Assembly (NCBI GenBank): GCA_963932955.1
Contig: CAWVRK010000029.1
Coordinates: 1-11,545, forward strand
Direction: 5' to 3'
DNA length: 11,545 bases
From: Flavicella sp963932955
Lineage (GTDB): Bacteria > Bacteroidota > Bacteroidia > Flavobacteriales > Flavobacteriaceae
Position numbers and translations under genes: made by a program
The notes under the pieces: model-generated
Databases searched by the model: none
Seen by the model: only the letters and a program-made list of their open reading frames with translations
Told to the model about the DNA's origin: nothing
Shown: piece by piece, positions 1 through 7,079 of the stretch
How positions within the stretch are numbered: position 1 is the first letter of the stretch
Layout of the letters: each line of letters begins with the position of its first letter

Positions 1-641
1 TAGACATGGGCACGACCCAATTGATGAGTGTGCCATTTGCTTTGTATGCACTGAACTCGGGCACGACCAACAGTGCAAGTTTGCCACAGGGTACAAATGA
101 TGGAGACGTGCTTCGATGGAACAGCGCTACCAACTCTTGGAAAGTTGAAGATGTTAATGCTACTATGTCCCCCGTGTACTTGGCTGAAAATGGCATTACG
201 GTAAAAGCAAGAGACTGGGCAGGAATAGGTGCCAAAGGGATGCTCAATGGTGTCGAGTAAACAGTAGTAGATAAGCATATGCTGAGAGGTTCAGATACTG
301 ATGACTATGAAACTTTAGAAGATCTTACAACTGTTTGTACGTCGAGAATTACAAATATGAAATATTTGTTTACTAATATCGAAAACTTCAACCAGGACAT
401 CAGCGCTTGGGATGTGAGCAATGTGACAACTATGAGATATATGTTTAATCATGAAGAAAACTTCAACCAAGACCTCAGCGCTTGGGACGTGCGCAATGTT
501 ACTGAAATGGAAGGAATGTTTGCTAATGCACAAAACTTCAACCAAGACCTCAGTGCTTGGGATGTGGGCAATGTCTTAATTTTTTGGTCATTTGACTATG
601 AAACACCTCAATGGACACTCCCCAAACCAAATTTCAACTAA
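1..641 (+). pseudogene. BspA-like (DUF285 repeat) surface protein, 3' part, interrupted by an in-frame TAA
   Basis: This is the C-terminal part of a Bacteroidota surface protein whose 5' end lies outside the window. The first part (from residue MGTTQLMSVPFALYALNSG) resembles the end of the exported structural domain that usually precedes these repeats. It is followed by a linker (LPQGTNDGDVLRWNS) and a segment PVYLAENGITVKARDW typical of the lead-in to DUF285 (PF03382, BspA-like leucine-rich) repeats. Reading stops at TAA 258-260, but the same frame continues without a shift: TVVDKHMLRGSD, then repeats of the form NFNQD(I/L)SAWDVxNVTxM to a second stop at 639-641, ending PQWTLPKPNFN. In relatives the linker reads NGVxYTVVD, so the TAA most likely replaces a Tyr codon (TAC/TAT), a one-base change. 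The downstream half alone has no signal peptide. The family is surface-exposed and often adhesive or of unknown role. A sequencing error is the main alternative to a true pseudogene. Confidence 0.8.
381..575 (+). repeat. 75-bp (25-residue) tandem DUF285 repeats, 2.6 copies
   Basis: Three tandem units begin at 381, 456 and 531, exactly 75 bp apart and in frame. Each opens with (E/Q)NFNQD(I/L)SAWDV and continues NVTxMxxMF. The third unit ends early, at NV around 575, and passes into the C-terminal cap. A degenerate earlier unit (TSRITNMKYLFTNI) precedes the first. The DNA is nearly identical through the 'aacttcaaccaagacctcag' core, so recombination could expand or contract the array. Confidence 0.85.
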
Positions 642-886
642 ACGAAGGCATGTCTTCTTATTTAAATTCAGCGATTTCCAAGCCCTCTCAAATAAGTCAA
701 ACTAACGTTTATAGAGGAATGCCCCATAGCCTTTTGAAGTGTTGGGCTTATATGACACAAGCTTTGTTTTTTGGGAGAGTTGTGAATAAGCAAAATCCTC
801 CCCAAACGAAAGGCAAGACATTTATGGGTTTCCCGCGGTCAAAGTATGGAGAGAAGACATGCGCCTCTCCTAAAAAAAACAATTTG
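642..886. other. Convergent spacer without a recognisable gene
   Basis: This is 245 bp between the stop of the DUF285 gene and the stop of the rhomboid gene. A frame stays open across it (a 100-residue reading starting inside the upstream gene), but the product is featureless and resembles no family I know. A weak hairpin is present, GGAGAG at 848-853 pairing with CTCTCC at 865-870, without a T-tract in the right place on either strand. I see no promoter, RNA gene or clear insertion-sequence end. Confidence 0.5.
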
Positions 887-1528
887 CTATTGCTTGCTTT
901 TTTTGCCAAATAAAAAAAGCATAAGAATGGGAACTGCTAGCAAAATGATCAAGGTTTTGTGAGCAACCAAAACCTGAGGGTACAAAAGTATTGTTATAAA
1001 AAACCCTCCAATAGCACCTCCTAAGTGGGCACTGTGCCCCACAGACCCCAACTGTTTTTTGATTCCGTACATCGAATAGAGCAAATACCCGATGCCAAAC
1101 AAATACCCCGGAATAGGGATGGGAAGCGGAAAGAGGTATAAGGTCATTTCTGGATAAAGAACGATGGCACTGTAAACTATGCCCGAAACCGCTCCTGAGG
1201 CACCAACGGCACTGTAGTACGTTTCTTTTTTGTGGTAAAAAAGCGTGAACACATTTCCTAAGAGCAAGCTTCCAAAATACAAGATCAAAAAGGGAACATT
1301 GCCCAAGGTTCCCAAAACGGGACTCGCAAAGAGGTACAACGCATACATGTTAAACCCCAAGTGCAGATAATCAACATGTAAAAAACCTGAACTAAGCATT
1401 CGAATTCGCTCCCCTCTAAGAATTGCGGCGATTTGAAATTTGTATGTATTTAAAAAAGACGGTTCCGTTATTCCTTTGTATGAAAACACAACATTCGCCA
1501 CGATCAAACCTACTACGATGCTATTCAT
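887..1528 (-). CDS. Rhomboid family intramembrane serine protease
   Basis: Rhomboids cleave transmembrane substrates within the inner membrane using a Ser-His dyad. With the ATG at 1528 the protein has 213 residues. Relative to that start, the catalytic GASG motif is at about residues 109-112 (Ser 111) and the catalytic His is in HSAHLGG (about His 168). The family's HLxxNMxxLxLF motif (HLGFNMYALYLF) lies about 40 residues before the serine. Six or so hydrophobic segments cover the protein, and it ends in a short basic tail (GKKSKQ). A GTG 48 bp further upstream (1576) would add 16 residues. I prefer 1528 because a TATCTTTG promoter box at 1550-1557 lies inside that extension, and MNSIVVGLIVANVVFSY is a natural first membrane segment. 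The substrate cannot be told from sequence. The gene converges on the DUF285 gene and diverges from the acyltransferase gene. Confidence 0.9.
   Translation of the reverse strand: MNSIVVGLIVANVVFSYKGITEPSFLNTYKFQIAAILRGERIRMLSSGFLHVDYLHLGFNMYALYLFASPVLGTLGNVPFLILYFGSLLLGNVFTLFYHKKETYYSAVGASGAVSGIVYSAIVLYPEMTLYLFPLPIPIPGYLFGIGYLLYSMYGIKKQLGSVGHSAHLGGAIGGFFITILLYPQVLVAHKTLIILLAVPILMLFLFGKKSKQ
896..920. repeat. AT-rich inverted repeat at the 3' end of the rhomboid gene
   Basis: GCTTTTTTT (896-904) and AAAAAAAGC (912-920) are perfect 9-bp arms around a 7-base loop. On the minus strand this encodes the basic tail of the rhomboid (GKKSKQ region). It lies inside the coding sequence, just before the stop at 887-889. 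It might help end transcription, but the stem is weak and coding constraint on Lys codons could explain it. Confidence 0.4.
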
Positions 1529-1549
1529 AAACTGCTGTTTTAAGTAGCT

Positions 1550-1557
1550 CAAAGATA
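1550..1557 (-). promoter_or_regulatory. Predicted promoter (-7 box TATCTTTG) of the rhomboid gene
   Basis: On the minus strand the box TATCTTTG matches the Bacteroidota -7 consensus TAnnTTTG exactly and lies 21 bases before the ATG at 1528. This predicts a 5' leader of about 18 nt. No good -33 TTTG is found at the usual distance, which is common in Flavobacteriia. The box falls within the longer GTG-started reading, which supports the shorter start. Confidence 0.6.
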
Positions 1558-1716
1558 CGACTATCTCCAAAAACACACATTCCGCAAACGAAATATATTT
1601 AAAAACCTGCAGTTCGAATGCTCAAGGACAAATACTGGTACAGCAGCTAAAAACACAATGGCGCCCCCTCAAAGAAAAACAAATTGAAATATTTTCAAGA
1701 AAACTAGTGGTTTGTG

Positions 1717-1724
1717 TACCTTTG
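1717..1724 (+). promoter_or_regulatory. Predicted promoter (-7 box TACCTTTG) of the acyltransferase gene
   Basis: TACCTTTG, followed by CAG, matches the extended flavobacterial -7 box and lies 22 bases before the ATG at 1747, giving a predicted leader of about 19 nt. The same 11-mer TACCTTTGCAG is found before the helicase gene (7277-7287). A GTG at 1714 that would lengthen the protein overlaps this box, so that start is unlikely. Confidence 0.65.
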
Positions 1725-1746
1725 CAGTTCAAATCTCACAACAGGC

Positions 1747-2631
1747 ATGCAAAGAATTTTATTTTATTTGACGTATCCCATCATTTGGTCGATTTCAAAA
1801 CTTCCTTTTGTCCTATTACACCTTCTCTCGGACTGCATGTATTTGTTGGTGTTTTATGTATTTGGTTACCGAAAAGAGGTGGTCTTAAACAATTTACACC
1901 TAGCTTTCCCTGAAAAAAGCACCAAAGAATTGAAAAGCATTCAGCGAAAGTTCTACAGGCATTTTGTTGACCTTTTTATCGAAATGATCAAATCGTTCAC
2001 CATCTCAGAAAAAGAGCTTGAAAAACGTTTCAAATACACCAACAAAGAAATTTTTAAAGAAATCGAAGCACTCGACAAAAGTGTCATCATGATGGGTTCT
2101 CATTACGCAAATTGGGAATGGATCATCAACCTCCAAAGCAAGACAGGACTGAAATGCATTGCTGCTTATACGAGACTCACCAACCCCTACTACGACAAAC
2201 TCGTCCGTAAAAACAGAAGTCGTTTCGGTTCGGAGTTTGTTCCGACTTCCAGAACCATCAAGAAAATGATTGACAACAAAAACAAAGGCACACTTTCTTT
2301 GTACGGTTTGTTAAGTGACCAATCGCCACATATTAGCAAAACACATTATTGGGCTCCTTTTTTGGGCGTACAAGTTCCCATACATACAGGCGCCGAAATG
2401 CTGGCAAAGAAACACGATTTTTGTGTGGTCTATTTAAATATCGTCAAAACCAAAAGAAGCCACTACGAAATCTCTTTTGAAATACTCGCCGAAAACCCGA
2501 GGGACTTTAAGGACTATGAGATTACCGATACTTTTTTGAAAAAAGTGGAACAACAAATCACCGAGAGACCAGCACATTATTTTTGGACACACAAGCGATT
2601 CAAACACAAGGACAAAGCGCCCAAAAAATAA
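1747..2631 (+). CDS. Lipid A biosynthesis acyltransferase, LpxL/HtrB family
   Basis: This family transfers a secondary acyl chain onto lipid A at the inner face of the inner membrane. The protein has 294 residues, the usual length. The N-terminus is hydrophobic (residues about 8-40), followed by the characteristic N(N/I)LxxAFPEK segment (residues 48-57). The catalytic H-x4-E motif is HYANWE, His 119 and Glu 124. LLSDQSP (188-194) and the C-terminal HYFWTHKRFK (277-286) match conserved family blocks. The start at 1747 is chosen over the upstream GTG at 1714 because that GTG overlaps the promoter box, and MQRILFYLTYPIIW is a typical beginning. The gene stands alone on the plus strand, converging on the beta-barrel gene 43 bp away. 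Which acyl position it fills, or whether it acts on another lipid (such as an ornithine or amino lipid), cannot be decided. Confidence 0.9.
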   Translation: MQRILFYLTYPIIWSISKLPFVLLHLLSDCMYLLVFYVFGYRKEVVLNNLHLAFPEKSTKELKSIQRKFYRHFVDLFIEMIKSFTISEKELEKRFKYTNKEIFKEIEALDKSVIMMGSHYANWEWIINLQSKTGLKCIAAYTRLTNPYYDKLVRKNRSRFGSEFVPTSRTIKKMIDNKNKGTLSLYGLLSDQSPHISKTHYWAPFLGVQVPIHTGAEMLAKKHDFCVVYLNIVKTKRSHYEISFEILAENPRDFKDYEITDTFLKKVEQQITERPAHYFWTHKRFKHKDKAPKK

Positions 2632-2674
2632 ATTCTTGATCGATTGACCTCCCAATATTGGAATGCATTCCCCT

Positions 2675-3493
2675 TTAAAAAATTGAAAATCGACCACCGA
2701 TGACCAGCGTAGGTTCAAGATAGCCAAAACTTTGACTCGCTGAATCCGAAGCACTTTGAGTGGTTCGAATGTCAGGCATGTAGATATAGCCTGTTTTGAG
2801 TTCTGTCATGACAAAGAAATACTTGTAAAATGTAAAGTCGATCCCTACTCTCGCAGACAATCCAAAACCGGACAAATGAAAGGCATCGTAGCGTTCTTTG
2901 GACAACAAGGTACTGTTGGTTCTAGGCAGCATGACTCCCAAACCAATCCCTTCGGTCGCATGGATTTGAAAATTTTCTTTGTCCAAACCGAAAAACGTCC
3001 CAATTGCATCAAAGCGGCTGATTTCCAAACTTATAAAATTCAAACCATCTGTGTGTTCAAATTTTAAAAAATCAGCTGTCAAATCCACCGAACTGCCTAA
3101 ATCCATTCCATAAGCTTCGTCAATATGCCCTTCAAATGGGACGTTTTGATTTTGAGCTACAACATATTTCATATGGTCAACTCCCAAAGAAATGGTGTAG
3201 TTTTCCTTGAAGAAATAACCAATTCGATAATTTGTTTGAGGGGTCGACAAGTGGCCTGGATGAAAATAATCTTTGACGGTAAAAGGGGTTGGTCTGTCAG
3301 CAGCTTTGACGTCTTTCAACGTAAAATTGTAGTCGGCTCCTTTGAAAGAGATGTTCGAATCTGAGTAGTAGCCTCGATTCCACCCCCAATAGAGAAAAAA
3401 CTTCCCTTTGTTCTGTATTGAAGATGTGGATTTTACCTGAGAAATTACAGGGGTTGCCATCCACAACAAAAACAATAGCAATGTATTTTTCAT
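2675..3493 (-). CDS. Exported outer-membrane beta-barrel-like protein, function unknown
   Basis: The protein has 272 residues. A signal peptide is visible at residues 1-18 (MKNTLLLFLLWMATPVIS, cleavage likely before Gln 19). The mature part alternates polar and aromatic/hydrophobic residues as in amphipathic beta-strands (for example FFLYWGWNRGYYS at 32-44, NYTISLGVDHMKYVV, FFVMTELKTGYIYM) and ends in Phe, the usual last residue of outer-membrane barrels (GGRFSIF). It resembles conserved hypothetical proteins of Flavobacteriia that share the WGWNRGYYS and TLKDVKAxDR segments, recognised from memory only. The start is the only Met directly followed by a signal peptide. It lies 52 bp downstream of glmM with no promoter box or terminator between, so the two are probably co-transcribed. 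The barrel is inference; no substrate or partner is indicated. Confidence 0.75.
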   Translation of the reverse strand: MKNTLLLFLLWMATPVISQVKSTSSIQNKGKFFLYWGWNRGYYSDSNISFKGADYNFTLKDVKAADRPTPFTVKDYFHPGHLSTPQTNYRIGYFFKENYTISLGVDHMKYVVAQNQNVPFEGHIDEAYGMDLGSSVDLTADFLKFEHTDGLNFISLEISRFDAIGTFFGLDKENFQIHATEGIGLGVMLPRTNSTLLSKERYDAFHLSGFGLSARVGIDFTFYKYFFVMTELKTGYIYMPDIRTTQSASDSASQSFGYLEPTLVIGGRFSIF

Positions 3494-3545
3494 AGTTCAG
3501 TATTTGTACGAGGTTAGGTTTCTTTCGACCGAAAATAATTACAAG

Positions 3546-4949
3546 TTAACGTCCTGCGATTTCTTTAATTTTGGTGAGCAATGTGTGCGCCAAAGCATTT
3601 GCTTTTTCCTGCGAAGTACTTTCTGTATAAATGCGAATGATCGGTTCTGTATTGGACTTTCTCAAATGCACCCATTCGGAAGGAAAGTCAATCTTGACTC
3701 CGTCGATCGTGGATACTTGTTCATTTTTAAAATGGTCAGCAATTTCTCGTAAGATTGCATCGACGTCCAAAGCAGGGGTCAATTCAATTTTATTTTTACT
3801 CATAAAATAGCTCGGATAGCTAGCTCTCAAGTCTTTGCAGGACATTCCTGACTTGGCCAAATGTGACAAAAACAAGGCCACTCCTACAAGCGAATCACGT
3901 CCGTAGTGGGACTCCGGGTAAATGATTCCTCCATTTCCTTCACCTCCTATAACGGCTTGTGTTTCCTTCATCGCAACAACCACATTGACTTCTCCTACAG
4001 CACTTGCCGTATAGCTGCCGCCGTGTTTTTCAGTCACGTCTCTCAAAGCCCTGGAAGAGGACAAATTGGAAACGGTATTTCCTCCTTTCAAAGCACCTAA
4101 AACATAATCTGCACAGGCTACCAAGGTGTATTCCTCTCCAAACATAGCGCCGTCTTCACAGACCAATGCCAAACGATCGACATCTGGATCGACCACAATT
4201 CCCAAATGGGCCTCTTCTAAAACCACCTGTTTTGAAATTTCTCCCAAATGTTCTTTCAAAGGCTCTGGATTGTGAGGGAATTGTCCGTTGGGTTCGCAGT
4301 ACAATTTGACACAAGTTACACCTAAAGCATCCAACAGTGCTGGAATAAAAATCCCCCCAGTGGAATTCACCGCATCCAAAACGACTTTGAACTTGGCTTT
4401 TTTAATAGCGGCAACATCAACGAGATCGAGTTGCAAAACTGCGGCTACGTGTTTTTCTATATATGAAACATCTTTGGAATAGGCTCCCAAATCATCGACT
4501 GCTGCAAAATCAAAGTCTCCGTTTTCTGCGAGTGTCAAAATTTCTTGTCCGTCAGCGGCATTTAGAAACTCACCTCGTTCGTTCAATAATTTGAGCGCGT
4601 TCCATTGTTTTGGATTGTGGGAGGCCGTAATGATGATCCCCCCATGAGCGGATTCCATTGGAACGGCAATTTCTACAGTAGGCGTTGTAGAGAGACCGAG
4701 GTCAAGCACATCAATCCCCAAACCGACCAAGGTATTGGCCACCAAACTGCTGATCATTTTTCCTGAAATACGAGCATCGCGCCCCAAAACCACCTTGATT
4801 GGGCTATCACTCGGAAGAGATGTATTGCGTTTGAGCAACCATGTCCCGTAGGCACTGGCAAATTTTACTGCATCTAAGGGAGTCAAATTGTCGCCCATAG
4901 TCCCTCCGATGGTTCCTCGAATTCCCGAGATAGATTTGATCAAAGACAT
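3546..4949 (-). CDS. glmM: Phosphoglucosamine mutase (alpha-D-phosphohexomutase family)
   Basis: GlmM converts glucosamine-6-phosphate to glucosamine-1-phosphate in the cytoplasm, on the way to UDP-GlcNAc for peptidoglycan and lipid A. The 467 residues show the four-domain phosphohexomutase pattern. The N-terminus is SGIRGTIGG (8-16). The phosphoserine loop TASHNP has the catalytic Ser 110. The metal-binding loop is DPDVDR (254-259), the sugar-recognition loop is GGEGNGG (335-341), and the C-terminal phosphate-binding loop is RKSNTEP (430-436). The Bacteroidota enzyme differs somewhat from the E. coli form, so phosphomannomutase/phosphoglucomutase activity cannot be excluded. The assignment rests on the single-GlmM pattern of the phylum. 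It is the first gene of a likely two-gene unit with the beta-barrel gene and is separated from rpsA upstream by a strong terminator and its own promoter. Confidence 0.88.
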   Translation of the reverse strand: MSLIKSISGIRGTIGGTMGDNLTPLDAVKFASAYGTWLLKRNTSLPSDSPIKVVLGRDARISGKMISSLVANTLVGLGIDVLDLGLSTTPTVEIAVPMESAHGGIIITASHNPKQWNALKLLNERGEFLNAADGQEILTLAENGDFDFAAVDDLGAYSKDVSYIEKHVAAVLQLDLVDVAAIKKAKFKVVLDAVNSTGGIFIPALLDALGVTCVKLYCEPNGQFPHNPEPLKEHLGEISKQVVLEEAHLGIVVDPDVDRLALVCEDGAMFGEEYTLVACADYVLGALKGGNTVSNLSSSRALRDVTEKHGGSYTASAVGEVNVVVAMKETQAVIGGEGNGGIIYPESHYGRDSLVGVALFLSHLAKSGMSCKDLRASYPSYFMSKNKIELTPALDVDAILREIADHFKNEQVSTIDGVKIDFPSEWVHLRKSNTEPIIRIYTESTSQEKANALAHTLLTKIKEIAGR

Positions 4950-4987
4950 CGTGTTTGTTTTTTTTTAGTTTAGCGCTGTAAAAGTAA

Positions 4988-4995
4988 CAAAAATA
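4988..4995 (-). promoter_or_regulatory. Predicted promoter (-7 box TATTTTTG) of glmM
   Basis: On the minus strand TATTTTTG matches TAnnTTTG and lies 38 bases before the ATG at 4949, predicting a leader of about 35 nt. A second, imperfect box (TACTTTTA, 4979-4986) overlaps the region. The 10-mer CGCTGTAAAA occurs on the plus strand at 4974-4983 and again at 5041-5050, flanking the promoter. Confidence 0.5.
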
Positions 4996-5103
4996 AGTGG
5001 AGCGGTATAGGGATGTAAAAGGAAACTGCAATTGGCAAACCGCTGTAAAACTAAAAATCAACACGCGCAAAAAAACGTTCAAACCTTAACTTGGAAACAA
5101 AAA

Positions 5104-5133
5104 AAAAGAGTTGTTTTTTCAAACAACTCTTTT
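5104..5133 (-). terminator. Rho-independent terminator of rpsA
   Basis: A perfect 13-bp stem (5104-5116 with 5121-5133) surrounds a 4-base loop and lies 22 bp after the rpsA stop. On the minus strand the stem's closing arm ACAACTCTTTT runs into a continuous T-tract, the classic terminator form. The plus-strand tail is weaker and no plus-strand gene ends here. Confidence 0.9.
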
Positions 5134-5155
5134 CTGTATTTAAAAAAGGAATAAA

Positions 5156-6952
5156 CTATTCTTTTCCTTCCATTTTCTTCTTCAAGTCAGCAAGACCAGA
5201 GATATCTCCAAAGGTAGCTTTGTCAGCAGCTTCTGCTTTTTTGCTAGCCGTTTTGATATTTCTTTGCTCTTCGGCTCTAAAGATGGCTGTATGAGAAGCA
5301 ACAATTCTTCTGTACTCTTTGTTGAACTCCAATATTTTGAAGTCTGTAGCATCTCCTTTTACAAGTTTGCTACCGTCTTCTTTTTCCAAGTGACGTCCCG
5401 GGACAAAAGCCTCTACTCCATCTGCAAAGGTAACAATCGCTCCTTTGTCTGTTTTCTCTTTGATGGTTCCTGCATGCACAGAATCAATTGCATAGACTGC
5501 TTCATGCGCATCCCATGGATTGTCTTGAGTTTGTTTGTGTCCTAAGTTCAACTTGCGGTTTTCAACATCCAACTCCAATACTTGAACATCTAAGATATCT
5601 CCCACATTGACAAAGTCAGATGGGTGTTTGATTTTCTTAACCCAAGAAAGGTCAGAAATGTAAACCAATCCGTCGATTCCTTCTTCCAATTCTACAAAAA
5701 CACCAAAGTTCGTGTAATTTCTTACTGTTCCTTTGTGTGCAGAACCGATTGGGTATTTTTTGGTGATGTCCGTCCATGGATCTGGGTGCAATTGCTTGAT
5801 CCCCAAAGACATTTTACGGTCTTCTCTGTCCAATGTCAAAATCACAGCTTCCACTTCGTCTCCAACTTTTACAAAGTCTTGAGCTGAACGCAAGTGCGTA
5901 GACCAAGACATTTCAGATACATGAATCAACCCTTCCACTCCTTGGTTTACTTCAATAAAAGCACCGTAGTCTGCAAGGACTACTACTTTTCCTTTTACTT
6001 GATCACCAATTTTAAGTTCCGAATCCAATGCTTCCCAAGGGTGTGCATTCAATTGTTTCAATCCGAGTTGGATTCTTGTTTTTTGATCGTCAAAATCAAG
6101 GATTACCACATTCAATTTTTGATCCAATTCGACCACCTCAGATGGGTGATTGATTCGAGACCATGACAAATCTGTAATGTGAACCAATCCATCTACACCA
6201 CCTAAATCGATAAAGACTCCGTAAGAAGTAATGTTTTTCACAATACCTTCCAATACTTGTCCTTTTTCCAATTTGCTGATGATCTCTTTCTTTTGAATTT
6301 CGATATCTGCTTCGATCAAAGCTTTGTGAGAAACCACAACGTTTTTGAATTCGTGGTTGATTTTAACCACTTTGAATTCCATTGTTTTGTCTACGTACTG
6401 ATCGTAATCTCTAATAGGCTTCACATCAATTTGCGATCCTGGCAAGAACGCTTCGATGCCAAAGACATCTACAATCATTCCTCCTCTTGTTCTGCATTTC
6501 ACAAATCCATTGACCACCTCACCTGTTTCTTGTGCGTTGATGACACGATCCCAAGCTTTGATGACTCTTGCTTTTTTGTGTGACAATACCAATTGCCCAG
6601 AAACGTCTTCTCTCTTATCTACCAATACCTCTACAATATCTCCAACAGCTAAGCTAGGATTGTAACGAAATTCGTTCATGGAGATAACACCTTCAGATTT
6701 GGAATTTATATCGATGATGGCATCACGCTCAGTAATTCGAGTGACTTTCCCTTCAATGACATCCAACTCATTTACGAAACCTACGGTTCCTTCTAAAGCG
6801 ATTTCAAATTCTTTCAATTTAGATTCATCAACTGCCTCAATACCTTCTTCGTATTTGTGCCAATCGAAATCTGCTAAAAATTGTTCTGGGTTTACCGTTT
6901 CCACTACAGGTACTTCCTGTGCTTCCACTTCGTTTTTTAATTCTTCAGACAT
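5156..6952 (-). CDS. rpsA: 30S ribosomal protein S1
   Basis: S1 binds single-stranded mRNA on the 30S platform and helps load leaders that lack a strong Shine-Dalgarno, which is important in Bacteroidota. The 598 residues have an acidic N-terminal extension (about 1-60) typical of the phylum. Six S1 (OB-fold) repeats follow at roughly 64-126, 145-211, 233-299, 318-386, 403-473 and 490-555. Repeats 3-5 show the strongest consensus (for example GIVKNITSYGVFIDLGGVDG, GLVHITDLSW, GLIHVSEMSW, GLVYISDLSW). The C-terminal tail is Lys/Ala/Glu-rich. I chose the ATG at 6952 over a GTG at 6976, because MSEELKNEVEAQ is the natural start and the upstream eight residues look like leader. The gene stands alone between its own promoter and a strong terminator. 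Confidence 0.96.
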   Translation of the reverse strand: MSEELKNEVEAQEVPVVETVNPEQFLADFDWHKYEEGIEAVDESKLKEFEIALEGTVGFVNELDVIEGKVTRITERDAIIDINSKSEGVISMNEFRYNPSLAVGDIVEVLVDKREDVSGQLVLSHKKARVIKAWDRVINAQETGEVVNGFVKCRTRGGMIVDVFGIEAFLPGSQIDVKPIRDYDQYVDKTMEFKVVKINHEFKNVVVSHKALIEADIEIQKKEIISKLEKGQVLEGIVKNITSYGVFIDLGGVDGLVHITDLSWSRINHPSEVVELDQKLNVVILDFDDQKTRIQLGLKQLNAHPWEALDSELKIGDQVKGKVVVLADYGAFIEVNQGVEGLIHVSEMSWSTHLRSAQDFVKVGDEVEAVILTLDREDRKMSLGIKQLHPDPWTDITKKYPIGSAHKGTVRNYTNFGVFVELEEGIDGLVYISDLSWVKKIKHPSDFVNVGDILDVQVLELDVENRKLNLGHKQTQDNPWDAHEAVYAIDSVHAGTIKEKTDKGAIVTFADGVEAFVPGRHLEKEDGSKLVKGDATDFKILEFNKEYRRIVASHTAIFRAEEQRNIKTASKKAEAADKATFGDISGLADLKKKMEGKE

Positions 6953-7068
6953 GTTGTCTATTCTTTTGTATCTCACTATCGACCAGATTTTTTAACGAAA
7001 TCCATAGGAAGAGCTGTTAGTTGTGTTTTGTTTTCAACCCTTTTTAAAATCTGTAACCGCAAAAAGGA
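6953..7068 (-). promoter_or_regulatory. Predicted 5' leader of rpsA mRNA (about 116 nt)
   Basis: The distance from the predicted transcription start (about 7068) to the ATG at 6952 is far longer than the other leaders here (0-60 nt). It is A-rich near the start codon (AAAAGAATAGACAACATG on the minus strand) with no Shine-Dalgarno, and has only weak pairing potential (GTTG with CAAC around an 11-base loop near 7021-7037). E. coli rpsA is autoregulated by S1 through its leader. A similar role here is inference, and no known leader motif was recognised. Confidence 0.4.
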
Positions 7069-7071
7069 GTG

Positions 7072-7079
7072 CAAATTTA
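7072..7079 (-). promoter_or_regulatory. Predicted promoter (-7 box TAAATTTG) of rpsA
   Basis: On the minus strand TAAATTTG followed by CA matches the Bacteroidota -7 box. The usual -33 position holds an AT-rich stretch (GGTTAATTT) without a clear TTTG. The upstream DNA is strongly AT-rich, as expected for a highly expressed ribosomal gene. Confidence 0.6.

Noticed and set aside
848..870. Hairpin GGAGAG/CTCTCC as a terminator
   Set aside because: The stem is only 6 bp with an 11-base loop, and no T-tract follows on either strand.
611..913. Open frame of 100 codons across the spacer after the DUF285 gene
   Set aside because: It starts inside the upstream gene, overlaps the rhomboid 3' end on the other strand, has no promoter box and its product resembles no family I know.
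1608..1738. tRNA-like T-arm sequences (GTTCGAAT and GTTCAAAT)
   Set aside because: The flanking bases do not form the T-stem, and no acceptor or anticodon arm is present.
1714..1746. GTG at 1714 as the acyltransferase start
   Set aside because: It overlaps the TACCTTTG promoter box; the ATG at 1747 gives the usual family N-terminus.
6953..6976. GTG at 6976 as the rpsA start
   Set aside because: The extra eight residues look like translated leader; MSEELKNEVEAQ from the ATG at 6952 is a normal S1 beginning.
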